Shown here one piece after another: positions 16,895-25,618 of a stretch of DNA of 64,000 bases (position 1 is the stretch's first letter; the number at the start of each line of letters is the position of its first letter). The notes beneath the pieces are model-generated. The model ran no database searches, had not been told where the DNA came from, and saw only the letters and a program-made list of their open reading frames with translations. The position numbers and the translations under genes were made by a program. This stretch comes from Ensifer sp. LC11 (GTDB lineage Bacteria; Pseudomonadota; Alphaproteobacteria; Rhizobiales; Rhizobiaceae), in the NCBI RefSeq assembly GCF_001695835.1, contig NZ_MBSO01000019.1, positions 32,507-96,506 on the forward strand, given 5' to 3'.

Positions 16895-18055
16895 ATGTCG
16901 TTGCATGGCGCGAAGGCGAACGATTTTGCTCCAGACTGGCCGGCGATCGTTGCCGTGGTGCTTGGCGTTACCGCCTTCTCGGTGGCTCAAGGCCTTACCT
17001 ATCCGCTGATCTCGCTTTCGCTCGAGGGCCGCGGTGTCTCTGCCGGCATGATCGGCCTCAACGCCATGGGCTTTGCCGCCGGCCTTGGTGCCGCAACGCT
17101 GCTGCTCGGCCGGTTGACCCGGCTCGCCTCCGCCGACAGGCTGATCATCGCCAGCCTCTGCGGCTGCTCGATCTGCCTTGCGACCCTTGCCGCAACGTCT
17201 GAGCTTGCCATCTGGTTCGTCGCCCGCTTCGCGCTCGGCTTCTTCGTCAGCATGGTCTTCATGCTCGGCGAAGCCTGGCTCAACACTGCCTGCCCGGATC
17301 GGCTGCGCGGCCGTGTCTCCGGCCTTTATGGCGCCGGCATGTGCGGCGGCTTTGCCGCCGGTCCGCTGGCGATCCCGCTGCTCGGCACCGCCGGCGGGCT
17401 CGGCTTTGCGCTCCTGGCGATCTATATCGCGCTCGTCGCCTTCCTCACCGGGCTCCTGACCATGGGCGCCCGCACCCGCCCCGAGCCTTCATCGACACGC
17501 GACCCCTTCGCCTTCCTCGCGAAGGCGCCAATCCTGATTCTCATGGTGCTGATGTTCGGCTTTGCCGATATCGCGGCGATCTCGGCCATGCCCGTCTATT
17601 TCGTCAAGACGGGACACAGCCAGGCCTTCGCCGCGCTCAGCGTCACGGCGCTTGCGATCCCGACGGCGCTCGCCCAGCCCTTCATCGGCGTGCTTCTCGA
17701 CCGGCTACCACGCCGTCAGGTGGCGATTTCGGCCGCCGCCGTTGCCGCGACCGGCTATCTTCTCGTGCCGTTCCTGTCTTCCGATATCGCGCTGCTTGTG
17801 ACATTCGCCTTCATCGGTGCCGCCAGCTTTGCGCTCTATACGGCCGCCTTGACGATGCTTGGCGAAGAATACCGCGGCAGCATGCTGGTTGCCGGCAGTG
17901 CCGCCTTCTCACTCGCCTATGCCGCCGGCAGTGCGGCGGGCTCGGGCGCCACTGGCGCCCTGATGAACTTCATCACCCCAGTCGCAGGCCCGATCGGCGT
18001 CGGTTCCGTCCTCGTCATCTTCACGCTGGTATTCGCGGTGGCAGGGCGACGCTAG
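16895..18055 (+). CDS. MFS transporter, YcaD-like
   Basis: 386 aa, about twelve membrane helices. Its pattern (SVAQGLTYPLISLSLEGRGVSAGMIGLNAMG near residues 29-60, and a SGLYGAGMCGGFAAGP segment) fits the YcaD/UMF-type branch of the major facilitator family, whose substrates are mostly unknown. AGGGAGGGG precedes the ATG. It stands alone; the gene to its right is convergent. Confidence 0.82.
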   Translation: MSLHGAKANDFAPDWPAIVAVVLGVTAFSVAQGLTYPLISLSLEGRGVSAGMIGLNAMGFAAGLGAATLLLGRLTRLASADRLIIASLCGCSICLATLAATSELAIWFVARFALGFFVSMVFMLGEAWLNTACPDRLRGRVSGLYGAGMCGGFAAGPLAIPLLGTAGGLGFALLAIYIALVAFLTGLLTMGARTRPEPSSTRDPFAFLAKAPILILMVLMFGFADIAAISAMPVYFVKTGHSQAFAALSVTALAIPTALAQPFIGVLLDRLPRRQVAISAAAVAATGYLLVPFLSSDIALLVTFAFIGAASFALYTAALTMLGEEYRGSMLVAGSAAFSLAYAAGSAAGSGATGALMNFITPVAGPIGVGSVLVIFTLVFAVAGRR

Positions 18056-18164
18056 CTGTTGAAATGACGCAATGTCGGACGGGAAACCGTTTCACACTGC
18101 ACCACTGCATGTTTCCTTTAATCGTAGCCGATCAAAGGACAAAAACATGCAGCAAATCAAAGTG

Positions 18165-18208
18165 CTACAGCGACCTATGCGCGTCTGGTAAGACGCGCGG
18201 CGCTGTAG
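18165..18208. repeat. Rhizobial palindromic repeat overlapping the end of a LysR gene
   Basis: Two nested stems: CTACAGCG (18165-18172) with CGCTGTAG (18201-18208), and GCGCGTCT (18179-18186) with AGACGCGC (18191-18198). The flanking sequence CATGCAGCAAATCAAAGTG (18146-18164) belongs to the same element. I recognise this from memory as a repeat scattered in many Sinorhizobium/Rhizobium intergenic regions. Here it also encodes the last codons of the LysR gene. Confidence 0.7.
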
Positions 18209-19128
18209 CTCCCCGCGCAGAGCCGGGCAAGCGCCTCCCCAAAGACGCGGGCGGCGGGCCCGAGCGGCTCGTCTATCCGATGAGCGAGATAGCACTCGGC
18301 ACCGACCTGGCTGTTGCGGCCAAGGGCTGCCGTCGGCATGCGCACGAGCCGGCCCTCGTCGAGATCGCGCTCCACCTGCCAGAGCGGCAGCCGGCCCCAG
18401 CCAAGCCCCGCCCGGATCATCGCATATTTGGCATCCTGACTGTTGACCCGACAGGTCTGCGGCGAAAGCACCCCGAAGTCCCGGCCCACTGTCCGCTGCG
18501 ACGGATCGGACTGAACGATCTGCAGGTGATCGGCAAGTTCGGCGTTTTCGAGCGCGCCGCCGCCGGCACTGCGCCCAAGGGGGTGGTGCGCAGCGACGAC
18601 CGCAACGATCTGAACCGTCGAGAGCGCCTGTCGAGCAATTGCCGGGTCGCGGAAATCTTCGCCAACCATGATACCGAGAGTGAACCGGCGTTCGACGAGA
18701 CCATCCAGCGGTCCGCCCAGCGGCGAAACCGAGAGCCTGATGGAAACATTGGGGTAGATCGTTCGCATCTCGTTCAGCGCCAACCCGATCGTCTCGATCG
18801 GGAAGAGCGTGTCGACGATCAGCGAAAGCTCCAGCTCGATGCCTTCGCCGAGCCCGCGTGCCCGGGCTCGCATCGCGTCCACCCGCAGCAGGATGTCGCG
18901 TGCGTTCGCCAGCAGCGCCTGCCCTTCCGACGTCAGTACCGGCCGGTGGCCGGAGCGGTCAAACAGGAGGACGCCGAGTTCGGCCTCCAGGTTGGCGATG
19001 GCGTGACTGACGGCGGATTGCACGCGTGAAAGCTTGCCGGCGCCGGCGCGGAAGCTCCCGCTTTCGGCGACGGTCACGAATGTCCGCATCTGGTCGAGCG
19101 TCAGGGCATCCAGCATGATCGATTCCAT
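18175..19128 (-). CDS. LysR-family regulator
   Basis: 317 aa. N-terminal winged helix (MRTFVTVAESGSFRAGAGKLSRVQSAVSHAIANLEAELG) plus effector domain (IELELSLIVDTLFPIETIGLALNEM...). The final 11 residues (SYSAARLTRRA) are encoded by the palindromic repeat at 18165-18208, so the native stop was probably replaced or extended by the repeat. ATG 19128 or 19116 could be the start. Divergent from wrbA-MFS at 19219, its likely targets; ATCAACTTGAT (19131-19141) is a palindromic candidate site just upstream. Confidence 0.88.
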   Translation of the reverse strand: MESIMLDALTLDQMRTFVTVAESGSFRAGAGKLSRVQSAVSHAIANLEAELGVLLFDRSGHRPVLTSEGQALLANARDILLRVDAMRARARGLGEGIELELSLIVDTLFPIETIGLALNEMRTIYPNVSIRLSVSPLGGPLDGLVERRFTLGIMVGEDFRDPAIARQALSTVQIVAVVAAHHPLGRSAGGGALENAELADHLQIVQSDPSQRTVGRDFGVLSPQTCRVNSQDAKYAMIRAGLGWGRLPLWQVERDLDEGRLVRMPTAALGRNSQVGAECYLAHRIDEPLGPAARVFGEALARLCAGSYSAARLTRRA

Positions 19129-19130
19129 AG

Positions 19131-19141
19131 ATCAACTTGAT
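19131..19141. promoter_or_regulatory. Candidate LysR-type site in the wrbA divergent region
   Basis: ATCAACTTGAT is a perfect 11-bp palindrome directly upstream of the LysR start, between it and the wrbA-like gene. Assigned by position; no footprint is implied. Confidence 0.35.
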
Positions 19142-19218
19142 GAAAATTATATCACTCCAAGAGATCAAGGAAAGTACCCATCTTTTCGGTGAACAGCTCA
19201 TCAGAAAAGGGAATGCAA

Positions 19219-19851
19219 ATGACCAAGGTGCTCGTCCTCTACTACTCCTCCTACGGCCATATCGAGACCATGGCGGAGGCGGTCGCCGAGGGAGCACGCG
19301 CCGCCGGCGCCACCGTCACGCTCAAGCGTGTCCCGGAAATCGTCCCCGAGGCCGTTGCCATCAGGGCAGGTTACAAGCGTAACCAGGACGCGCCGGTCGC
19401 GAGCGCTGCGGAGTTGCCCGACTACGACGCGATCATCATCGGCACGCCGACACGCTTCGGCAACATGGCAGCTCAGATGAAGAACTTTCTCGATCAGGCC
19501 GGCGGCATCTGGGCGCGCGATGCGCTGGTCGGGCGCATCGGCAGCGTCTTTACCTCGACCGGAAGCCAGCACGGCGGCCAGGAAACGACGATTATCGCCA
19601 CCCACACGGTGCTGCTCCACCTTGGCATGGTGATCGCCGGCCTGCCCTACAGCTTCAAGGGGCAGATGCGCATGGACGAAATCACCGGCGGATCCCCTTA
19701 TGGTGCCTCGACACTTGCCGACGACGGCAATGGCGGCGACCGTCAGCCAAGCGCCAACGAACTGGACGGTGCACGTTTCCAGGGCCGCCACGTCGCAGAA
19801 CTGGCAACAGCACTTGTTGCCGGGCGCGCGCGGGTGATGGAGACCGCGTGA
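19219..19851 (+). CDS. wrbA: NAD(P)H:quinone oxidoreductase WrbA-type flavoprotein
   Basis: 210 aa flavodoxin-like protein. The FMN phosphate loop [19 protein letters not shown] is at the N-terminus (about residues 7-25), and [25 protein letters not shown] plus [12 protein letters not shown] are WrbA signatures. It reduces quinones by two electrons. AAAAGGG precedes ATG 19219; ATG 19213 and GTG 19189 are in frame but less likely. The stop overlaps the next MFS gene (TGATG), so they form one unit opposite the LysR gene. Confidence 0.92.
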   Translation: MTKVLVLYYSSYGHIETMAEAVAEGARAAGATVTLKRVPEIVPEAVAIRAGYKRNQDAPVASAAELPDYDAIIIGTPTRFGNMAAQMKNFLDQAGGIWARDALVGRIGSVFTSTGSQHGGQETTIIATHTVLLHLGMVIAGLPYSFKGQMRMDEITGGSPYGASTLADDGNGGDRQPSANELDGARFQGRHVAELATALVAGRARVMETA

Positions 19852-21053
19852 TGCCCGCCGCTGCGACCTTCATTCGGGAGAGAACCGATTGGGCCGGCGT
19901 GGCCGCTGTCGTTGCCGCCGGTATCGTTGCAGCGATGCAGGTCGGCAAAGGGCTGATCGCGGGGCCGATGCTGCAGTCCGACCTCGGGCTCGATCTGGCG
20001 GCACTCGGCTGGGTCACGTCCGTCTTCGCCGTCGTCGGCGTCGTCGGCGGCATGCCGGCCGGCGCGATCGTTCCGGCGGCAGGAGATCGCCGCCTTTTCG
20101 GGATTGGGATGGCAATGCTTGCGGCCGGCACGCTCGCCGGCGCGGCAAGCCAGACCTTCACCCTGCTTCTCCTGTCGCGCATCGTCGAAGGCTTCGGCTT
20201 CCTGCTCGTCGTCGTCGCCGGGCCGGCCATCCTGACGCGCCTGGTGACCTCCGACCGCCGCGATTTCGTCTTTTCGCTGTGGAGCTGCTTCATGCCCGCA
20301 GGCATGGCTATCGCCATGCTGACCGGCCCGTTCTTCGGCCGTTGGCAGGCGATCTGGTGGAGCAATGGCCTGATCACGCTGGCAAGTCTCCTCTCAGTCT
20401 TTCTCGTGGTGTCGCCGTCGCGTGAGGGTCAGCTGAGGGTCAGCGCTTTCCGCGACGATGTGAAAGAGACGCTTGCGAGTGGTGGCCCCGTCCTGCTCTT
20501 CGTGATGTTTTCTCTCTACAGCCTGACAAGTTTCACGCTTTCCAGTTTCCTGCCGATCCTGCTTGTCGAGCGGCTGAAGGTTTCGCTCGGCACCGTCGGC
20601 CTCTTCAGCGCTGTCATCACGCTTGCAAACGTCGGCGGCAACCTCGCCGCCGGCCACATGCTGTCTCGCGGTTTCTCCCGCGCCCGGCTCATCGCCGCCG
20701 CCGCCATGCTGATCGGCTTGTCCGGCATCTGGATCTTTCTCGGCCGATCCGGCGACGCTCTCACGCTTTGGCTCTGCTTCCTGTTTTCCGCAATCGGCGG
20801 CATCATCCCGGCAACGCTGATATCAACGGTACCGCTCCTTTCGCCTCGCCCGGCCCTTGTGCCGATGGCGATGGGCTTGCTGATGCAGGGTAGCAATCTC
20901 GGACAGCTCGTCGGCCCCGTCGCAGTCGGCACGGCGATCGAGTTTTATGGCTGGGGCTCAGGGGCGGCCTTCATCGGCGTCGGCGCCGTGCTCTCGATCG
21001 TCCTGGCACTGACGCTCGATCGAACCCTGCGCGCCAAATCACAAGCGCACTGA
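19851..21053 (+). CDS. MFS transporter
   Basis: 400 aa, about twelve membrane helices, of the CynX/NimT-like or related small-molecule efflux type. ATG 19851 overlaps the wrbA stop by one base; a GTG at 19848 is also in frame. Coupling to a quinone reductase under a LysR gene suggests export of a redox-active or quinone-like compound; this is inference from context. Confidence 0.82.
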   Translation: MPAAATFIRERTDWAGVAAVVAAGIVAAMQVGKGLIAGPMLQSDLGLDLAALGWVTSVFAVVGVVGGMPAGAIVPAAGDRRLFGIGMAMLAAGTLAGAASQTFTLLLLSRIVEGFGFLLVVVAGPAILTRLVTSDRRDFVFSLWSCFMPAGMAIAMLTGPFFGRWQAIWWSNGLITLASLLSVFLVVSPSREGQLRVSAFRDDVKETLASGGPVLLFVMFSLYSLTSFTLSSFLPILLVERLKVSLGTVGLFSAVITLANVGGNLAAGHMLSRGFSRARLIAAAAMLIGLSGIWIFLGRSGDALTLWLCFLFSAIGGIIPATLISTVPLLSPRPALVPMAMGLLMQGSNLGQLVGPVAVGTAIEFYGWGSGAAFIGVGAVLSIVLALTLDRTLRAKSQAH

Positions 21054-21090
21054 AAAGTGCAAAGCCGCCGCCGACAGCGCGGCAACGAAA

Positions 21091-21117
21091 AACCCACCGG
21101 CTGGTGACCGGTGGGTT
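21091..21117 (-). terminator. Rho-independent terminator
   Basis: AACCCACCGG (21091-21100) and CCGGTGGGTT (21108-21117) form a perfect 10-bp stem. On the minus strand it is followed by TTTTCG, 32 bases after the stop of the 130-aa gene. It may also stop the convergent MFS transcript. Confidence 0.85.
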
Positions 21118-21148
21118 CGGCATTTCCAGAGATTCTATCCGGTCCGAA

Positions 21149-21541
21149 TCAGACGAACTGGCTGAGGCCCGGAACCGAGGCGACGACTTCGTCGACCACT
21201 TCGTCGCCAGCCTTTTCCTTGGCAAACGCGATGGTCTCCTTGGCGAGCGAGGTGATTTCGCCCATGCCGAGGCCCTGGCTCATCAGCTGCTGGCCGAGCG
21301 CCATGACGCCGCCGCCGCCAATGGCTGCCATCAGGCCGCCGAGCAGGCCGCCACCGCCCGAGCCTTCGCCATTGTACTGGGCGATCAGCTCGGACGCGCC
21401 CGGGATCGCTTCGATCATCTGGGCGACCGGGCCGTCGGCGGCTTCGCGCTGCAGAAAGCCGAGGATCATGCCGACAGCCTTTTCGGCCGTCGCAGGCTCG
21501 ATGCCGACGTTCTCCGCGACGCGCGTGACCAGTTCATTCAT
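21149..21541 (-). CDS. DUF2267/DUF2780-like small acidic protein
   Basis: 130 aa. An N-terminal helical part (MNELVTRVAENVGIEPATAEKAVGMILGFLQREAADGPVAQMIEAIPGA) is followed by a Gly-rich linker (GEGSGGGGLLGGLMAAIGGGGVMALG, about 59-84) and a second helical part. The N-terminal pattern resembles the DUF2267/DUF2780 group of unknown function. ATG 21541 is preferred over an in-frame TTG at 21547 because GAGGGAG precedes it. A perfect TTGACGT dyad lies 24 bases upstream. Confidence 0.7.
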   Translation of the reverse strand: MNELVTRVAENVGIEPATAEKAVGMILGFLQREAADGPVAQMIEAIPGASELIAQYNGEGSGGGGLLGGLMAAIGGGGVMALGQQLMSQGLGMGEITSLAKETIAFAKEKAGDEVVDEVVASVPGLSQFV

Positions 21542-21564
21542 GGACAAACTCCCTCATTGAATTT

Positions 21565-21580
21565 TTGACGTTGACGTCAA
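21565..21580. promoter_or_regulatory. Candidate MerR-type operator
   Basis: TTGACGTTGACGTCAA is a perfect dyad: 7-bp arms around TG. It resembles LiuR-type sites of MerR-family regulators in Proteobacteria. It lies 24 bases before the start of the 130-aa minus-strand gene. No MerR gene is adjacent. Confidence 0.55.
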
Positions 21581-21789
21581 GGTAAATGATCGTTGCCCAA
21601 ATAACAAGCCGTGCGCCATGACTATCAACCCCATCGATCCGGCAGCTTTAAGATCACGGGCGGGCACAGCCTTGTTGCCGGGCGCAACCGCACCACCTAT
21701 AACAGAAAATCAGGCACATTTCGATGACGGGCGCCTGTGCAAAGCTGCGAACCGCCCGCTTTCATTGATGAAACGGAGATGAAGCCCAC

Positions 21790-23352
21790 ATGCTGGAAGA
21801 AGGCAAGCTCTTTATCGGCGCCAGCCGCAAGCCTGATGATTCGATCAACAAGGGCGAGTATCTGGAGCTGAAATTCGGCAACCGCCATGGCCTGATCACC
21901 GGCGCCACCGGCACCGGCAAGACGATCACTCTGCAGATCCTCGCCGAAGGCTTTGCCAACGCCGGCGTCCCGGTCTTCTGCGCCGACGTCAAGGGCGATC
22001 TCTCCGGCATCGGCGCGATCGGCGAACCAAAGGATTTCATCGTGAAGCGCGCCGAGCAGATCGGCCTGCCGACGAACCCCTACGAGTGCCAGGAATTCCC
22101 GGTCATCTTCTGGGATCTCTATGGCGAGAAAGGCCATCGTGTCCGTACCACCATATCGGAGATGGGGCCGCTGCTGCTCTCGCGGCTGATGAATGCGACC
22201 GACGCGCAGGAAGGCGTTCTCAACATCGCCTTCAAGATCGCCGACCAGGGCGGCCTGCCGCTGCTCGACCTGAAAGACCTGCAGGCGCTGCTCAACTACA
22301 TGGGCGAAAATGCCAGCGAGCTTTCGAACCAGTTCGGCTTCATCTCCAAGGCCTCGGTCGGCTCGATCCAGCGTGAACTCCTGATTCTCGAGCAGCAGGG
22401 CGCCGAGCATTTCTTCGGCGAACCGGCGCTCAAGATCACCGACATCATGCGCACCACCAATGACGGGCGCGGGGCGATCTCGGTGCTGGCTGCCGACAAA
22501 TTGATGATGAACCCGCGGCTTTACGCGACCTTCCTTTTGTGGCTGCTCTCGGAACTCTTCGAGGAACTGCCTGAGGTCGGCGACCCGGAGAAGCCTAAGC
22601 TGGTCTTCTTCTTCGACGAAGCACATCTGCTCTTCAATGACGCGCCGAAGGCGCTGATCGAGCGCGTGGAACAGGTCGTGCGCCTGATCCGCTCCAAGGG
22701 CGTCGGCGTCTATTTCGTCACCCAGAACCCGCTCGACGTGCCGGATACGGTGCTTGGCCAGCTCGGCAACCGCGTGCAGCACGCGCTGCGCGCCTATACC
22801 CCGCGCGACCAGAAGGCGGTGAAGACGGCTGCCGACACTTTCCGTCCGAACCCGGAGTTCAACTGCGCCACGGTCATCACCAATCTCGGCACCGGCGAGG
22901 CGCTGGTCTCGACGCTCGAAGGCAAGGGTGCGCCCTCGATGGTCGAGCGCACGCTCGTGCGTCCGCCGCAATCGCGTGTCGGCCCCCTGACGGAGGCGGA
23001 GCGCCAGAAAGTCATGGATGTCAGCCCGGTCCGCGGCCTTTATGACGAGGATTTCGACCGCGAGTCGGCCTATGAAATGCTGACGGCGCGCGCCAAGAAG
23101 GCGGCTGAAGCGCAAGCGCAGGCCGAGCAGCAGACAACAGAGGCGAGCACCGGCGGCAGCCGCTGGACGCTTCCCGGTTTCGGCGACGACGAGCCGGCCG
23201 CACCAGCAGGCAAGCAGGCGCGGCCGCGCAGTTCCGGCTATCAGCGCGAAACGGTGGTCGAGGCGGCGATGAAATCGGTCGCCCGCACCGTTGCCACGCA
23301 GGTCGGCCGCGCATTGGTGCGTGGCATCCTTGGCAGCCTCAGCCGGCGTTAA
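21790..23352 (+). CDS. HerA-like ATPase, DUF853/YjgR family
   Basis: 520 aa. Walker A GATGTGKT (38-45), Walker B LVFFFDEAHLLF (about 272-283), and a C-terminal linker rich in Ala/Gln before a conserved basic end (SVARTVATQVGRALVRGILGSLSRR). The family is the YjgR branch of the HerA/FtsK superfamily; its members are widespread, cytoplasmic and of unproven function. GGAGATGAAGCCCAC precedes the ATG. Single-gene unit with its own upstream region. Confidence 0.88.
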   Translation: MLEEGKLFIGASRKPDDSINKGEYLELKFGNRHGLITGATGTGKTITLQILAEGFANAGVPVFCADVKGDLSGIGAIGEPKDFIVKRAEQIGLPTNPYECQEFPVIFWDLYGEKGHRVRTTISEMGPLLLSRLMNATDAQEGVLNIAFKIADQGGLPLLDLKDLQALLNYMGENASELSNQFGFISKASVGSIQRELLILEQQGAEHFFGEPALKITDIMRTTNDGRGAISVLAADKLMMNPRLYATFLLWLLSELFEELPEVGDPEKPKLVFFFDEAHLLFNDAPKALIERVEQVVRLIRSKGVGVYFVTQNPLDVPDTVLGQLGNRVQHALRAYTPRDQKAVKTAADTFRPNPEFNCATVITNLGTGEALVSTLEGKGAPSMVERTLVRPPQSRVGPLTEAERQKVMDVSPVRGLYDEDFDRESAYEMLTARAKKAAEAQAQAEQQTTEASTGGSRWTLPGFGDDEPAAPAGKQARPRSSGYQRETVVEAAMKSVARTVATQVGRALVRGILGSLSRR

Positions 23353-23388
23353 GAGCCGGTCGGCAGCGCCAACACAAAGGATCAATTT

Positions 23389-23416
23389 GCGCGCCCTGAT
23401 CCCGATCGGGGCGCAT
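23389..23416 (+). terminator. Hairpin after the HerA-like gene
   Basis: TGCGCGCCC and GGGGCGCA (with one mismatch) flank TGATCCCGATC, followed by TCGCTTTTCTT. It probably reduces read-through from the ATPase gene into the PhnA-like gene. Confidence 0.5.
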
Positions 23417-23441
23417 CGCTTTTCTTAAAAGGAACACGCAC

Positions 23442-23654
23442 ATGGACGTGAAGGATTCGAACGGCGCCATTCTGGTGGACGGCGACAATGTCACACTGAT
23501 CAAGGACCTGAAGGTCAAGGGGACTTCGACGACGCTGAAGCGTGGGACGATGGTGAAGGGTATCCGCCTCACCGACAATCCCGACGAGGTCGAGTGCCGG
23601 GTGGAGAAGATCAAAGGCCTGGTGCTGCGCACTGAATTTCTGAAGAAAGCCTAG
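23442..23654 (+). CDS. PhnA/YjdM-like protein, short form
   Basis: 70 aa, corresponding to the C-terminal PhnA domain (VKDSNGAILVDGDNVTLIKDLKVKGTSTTLKRGTMVKGIRLTDNPDEVECRVE). Full-length YjdM has about 110 residues with an N-terminal zinc ribbon that is missing here. Short forms are common in alphaproteobacteria. The old name alkylphosphonate utilisation protein is misleading, since the family is not needed for C-P cleavage. AAAAGGAA precedes the ATG. Confidence 0.85.
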   Translation: MDVKDSNGAILVDGDNVTLIKDLKVKGTSTTLKRGTMVKGIRLTDNPDEVECRVEKIKGLVLRTEFLKKA

Positions 23655-23731
23655 AGCCGAGGGCGCCCTACATTCGGCGCCACCTATCGAACGCGACTTG
23701 TGGCGGCTGGCATCGAGTTGGCAGCTGCCGC

Positions 23732-23971
23732 TCAATGCCGCGTCTTGGTCAATACGCACAAGCCGCTGGGACGAGCGATCGGCACCAGGCCGGCGCGGTG
23801 CGCCGAAGCGTATTCGTCAGTCAGTTCCAGCAGGGCAAGTGCGATCTCGTCCCATCGCCACCCCGAGCGCTCGGCAATATCCGTCAGCAGTTCGAACTCA
23901 TCTCGAATGGCGCTTTGGCATTCGAGTTCGCGTCCCGCGGACGACTGCATTTTCTTTGGTCGAGCGATCAT
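23732..23971 (-). CDS. Conserved small protein, function unknown
   Basis: 79 aa. AAAGGAG stands before ATG 23971. The protein is charged and helical (EFELLTDIAERSGWRWDEIALALLELTDEYASA), with no signal peptide. I recognise no family with a known function; similar small proteins appear in other rhizobia. Divergent from the DUF1236 gene. Confidence 0.6.
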   Translation of the reverse strand: MIARPKKMQSSAGRELECQSAIRDEFELLTDIAERSGWRWDEIALALLELTDEYASAHRAGLVPIARPSGLCVLTKTRH

Positions 23972-24128
23972 CACGCAGCTCCTTTTGCGCTATCAACGCC
24001 GTGACGACACACAGGGTTCCAGTTGCTTGCATGCTCCCCTCGCCCTGCGGCCTTGCCATGGCGGGACCCCATCGGCCGAATGGAACCAATCATTTCTCGA
24101 TTTGTTGGGTAAGGCAGGAGGTAGCGTT

Positions 24129-24413
24129 ATGAAGAAACTCATTCTAGCGACACTGTTGTCGAGCCTCACCTTCGTTGCCGCAGGCTTCGCCCAAACCACG
24201 GTCGTGGTCCCAGGCGAGGTCAAAACCTATGTCCTGCAGCAAACCAATCCGTCGGTGGTGTATGACGGGGCGGTGGTCGTGGGCGAGCCGTTGCCCGAAA
24301 CCGTCGAAATCTATCCGATCCCTCAGCAGCCGACCTATGGCTATGTCGTCCTCAACCAGCAGCGCGTGCTGGTCGACCCGCAAAGCCGACAGGTGATCGA
24401 AGTCCTGCGGTAA
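24129..24413 (+). CDS. DUF1236 domain secreted protein
   Basis: 94 aa. A signal peptide covers about residues 1-21 (cleavage after AGFA). The mature domain (YVLQQTNPSVVYDGAVVVGEPLPETVEIYPIPQQPTYGYVVLNQQRVLVDPQSRQVIEVL) is DUF1236, a small periplasmic module common in Rhizobiales and of unknown function. AGGAGG at 24116-24121 precedes the ATG. A terminator follows at 24425. Confidence 0.85.
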   Translation: MKKLILATLLSSLTFVAAGFAQTTVVVPGEVKTYVLQQTNPSVVYDGAVVVGEPLPETVEIYPIPQQPTYGYVVLNQQRVLVDPQSRQVIEVLR

Positions 24414-24424
24414 ATCTGCAAAGA

Positions 24425-24451
24425 GCCCGGCGGATCCTCCACCGGGCCCTT
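24425..24451 (+). terminator. Rho-independent terminator
   Basis: GCCCGG (24425-24430) pairs with CCGGGC (24442-24447), with a second GG/CC pairing inside the loop, followed by CCTTT. Ends the DUF1236 transcript and separates it from the convergent ohr gene. Confidence 0.7.
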
Positions 24452-24474
24452 TGATTTCATTTGTCGCCGCGGTC

Positions 24475-24897
24475 TCAGGCGACCGTGAGCTTGACGTCGA
24501 TGTTGCCCTTGGTCGCGTGGCTATAGGGGCAAACAATGTGGGCTTTCTGCACGAGGTCTTCGAGCACGGCCTTGTCGACGCCCGGAGATGAGATCTCAAG
24601 TGCCGCATCGATGCCGAAGCCGGCGCCATCCTCGCGCGGACCGATGCCGACCGTTCCCGTCACCCTCGTGTCTTCCGGAAGCTTTACCTTCTCCTTGCCG
24701 GCAACGAACTTGAGCGCGCCGAGGAAGCAGGCCGAGTAGCCGGCCGCAAACAGCTGCTCCGGGTTGGTGCCACGGGCGCCGTCGCCGCCGAGTTCCTTCG
24801 GCACGGTGAGGGTCACATCGAGAACGCCGTCGGCGCTCTTGGCCTGGCCAGCGCGGCCGCCGGTTGCGGATGCAGTGGTGCGATAAAGAATGGGCAT
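24475..24897 (-). CDS. ohr: Organic hydroperoxide resistance protein Ohr
   Basis: 140 aa OsmC/Ohr fold. Both reactive cysteines are present: Cys57 ([10 protein letters not shown]) and Cys123 ([10 protein letters not shown]), which distinguish Ohr from OsmC. It reduces organic hydroperoxides using a lipoyl-protein reductant. The divergent ohrR gene and a cluster of AT-rich dyads between the two give the usual repressor arrangement. Confidence 0.93.
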   Translation of the reverse strand: MPILYRTTASATGGRAGQAKSADGVLDVTLTVPKELGGDGARGTNPEQLFAAGYSACFLGALKFVAGKEKVKLPEDTRVTGTVGIGPREDGAGFGIDAALEISSPGVDKAVLEDLVQKAHIVCPYSHATKGNIDVKLTVA

Positions 24898-24942
24898 TGG
24901 CGTTCTCCTTTGCGTTTCCCGTTGGATGCGAATTTAGATAGC

Positions 24943-24987
24943 GCAAAATTCAATTGCACGCAAATTAATTTTGCAAATTGCATTTTC
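24943..24987. promoter_or_regulatory. OhrR operator cluster
   Basis: Three similar 15-mers: GCAAAATTCAATTGC (24943-24957), GCAAATTAATTTTGC (24960-24974) and GCAAATTGCATTTTC (24973-24987). The first two are near mirror images. They lie between divergent ohr and ohrR and match the AT-rich dyads bound by OhrR in related bacteria. Confidence 0.75.
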
Positions 24988-25012
24988 AGCAGGTTTTTGC
25001 GAGAATGCAGCC

Positions 25013-25489
25013 ATGGCGAACAAAGCGGCACATATTCACGACATCCCCGAGGAGGCACTGGCGCTCGGCAAGCAACTCTGCTTTGCCGTCTATTCAGCGG
25101 CGCATGCCTTCAACCGCGCCTACAAGCCGTTGCTCGACCGTTTCGGCCTCACCTACCCACAATATCTCGTGCTGCTGGCGCTCTGGCAACAGGACGAAAT
25201 GACGGTCAAACGCATCGGCGAGGAGATCGGGCTCGATTCCGGCACGCTGTCGCCGCTTCTCAAGCGCTTGGAGGCGGCGGGTTATGTCGGCCGACAGCGG
25301 GATCCGGGCGACGAGCGCCAGGTGATCGTACGCCTCACGGACAAGGGCCGGGACCTGAAGGGCGAGGCTTTCGGCATTCTCATGGATATCGGCAAGGCAT
25401 CGGGATGCAGCCTGGAAGACGCCGGAGAAATCCGCGAAACGCTGCATCAATTGACGCGACAGCTCAACACCAGCCACGGCACGGACTGA
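25013..25489 (+). CDS. ohrR: MarR-family peroxide sensor OhrR
   Basis: 158 aa MarR winged helix (MTVKRIGEEIGLDSGTLSPLLKRLEAAGYVGRQRDPGDERQV). The redox-sensing cysteine is Cys23 (ALGKQLCFAVYSA), at the position where OhrR proteins react with organic peroxides and release DNA. It represses the divergent ohr gene and probably itself. ATG 25013 is preferred; an in-frame ATG at 24971 lies inside the operator cluster. Confidence 0.92.
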   Translation: MANKAAHIHDIPEEALALGKQLCFAVYSAAHAFNRAYKPLLDRFGLTYPQYLVLLALWQQDEMTVKRIGEEIGLDSGTLSPLLKRLEAAGYVGRQRDPGDERQVIVRLTDKGRDLKGEAFGILMDIGKASGCSLEDAGEIRETLHQLTRQLNTSHGTD

Positions 25490-25618
25490 CTTGCCGCCGA
25501 CATCCGCATCGGCAGGCAACCGTCTAGGGCAATTCCAGGAAACGTCGACAACGGCTTTCCGTCCGGAGTTGCGTCATTCAAAGCGTGAGATCCGCAAATT
25601 GCAGCGACTGCAGGATCG

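Noticed and set aside
21697..23385. Long open frame (562 codons) on the minus strand opposite the HerA-like gene
   Set aside because: Antisense shadow of a GC-rich gene: low-complexity Arg/Asp/Val-rich translation, no ribosome site, and the plus-strand gene has clear ATPase motifs.
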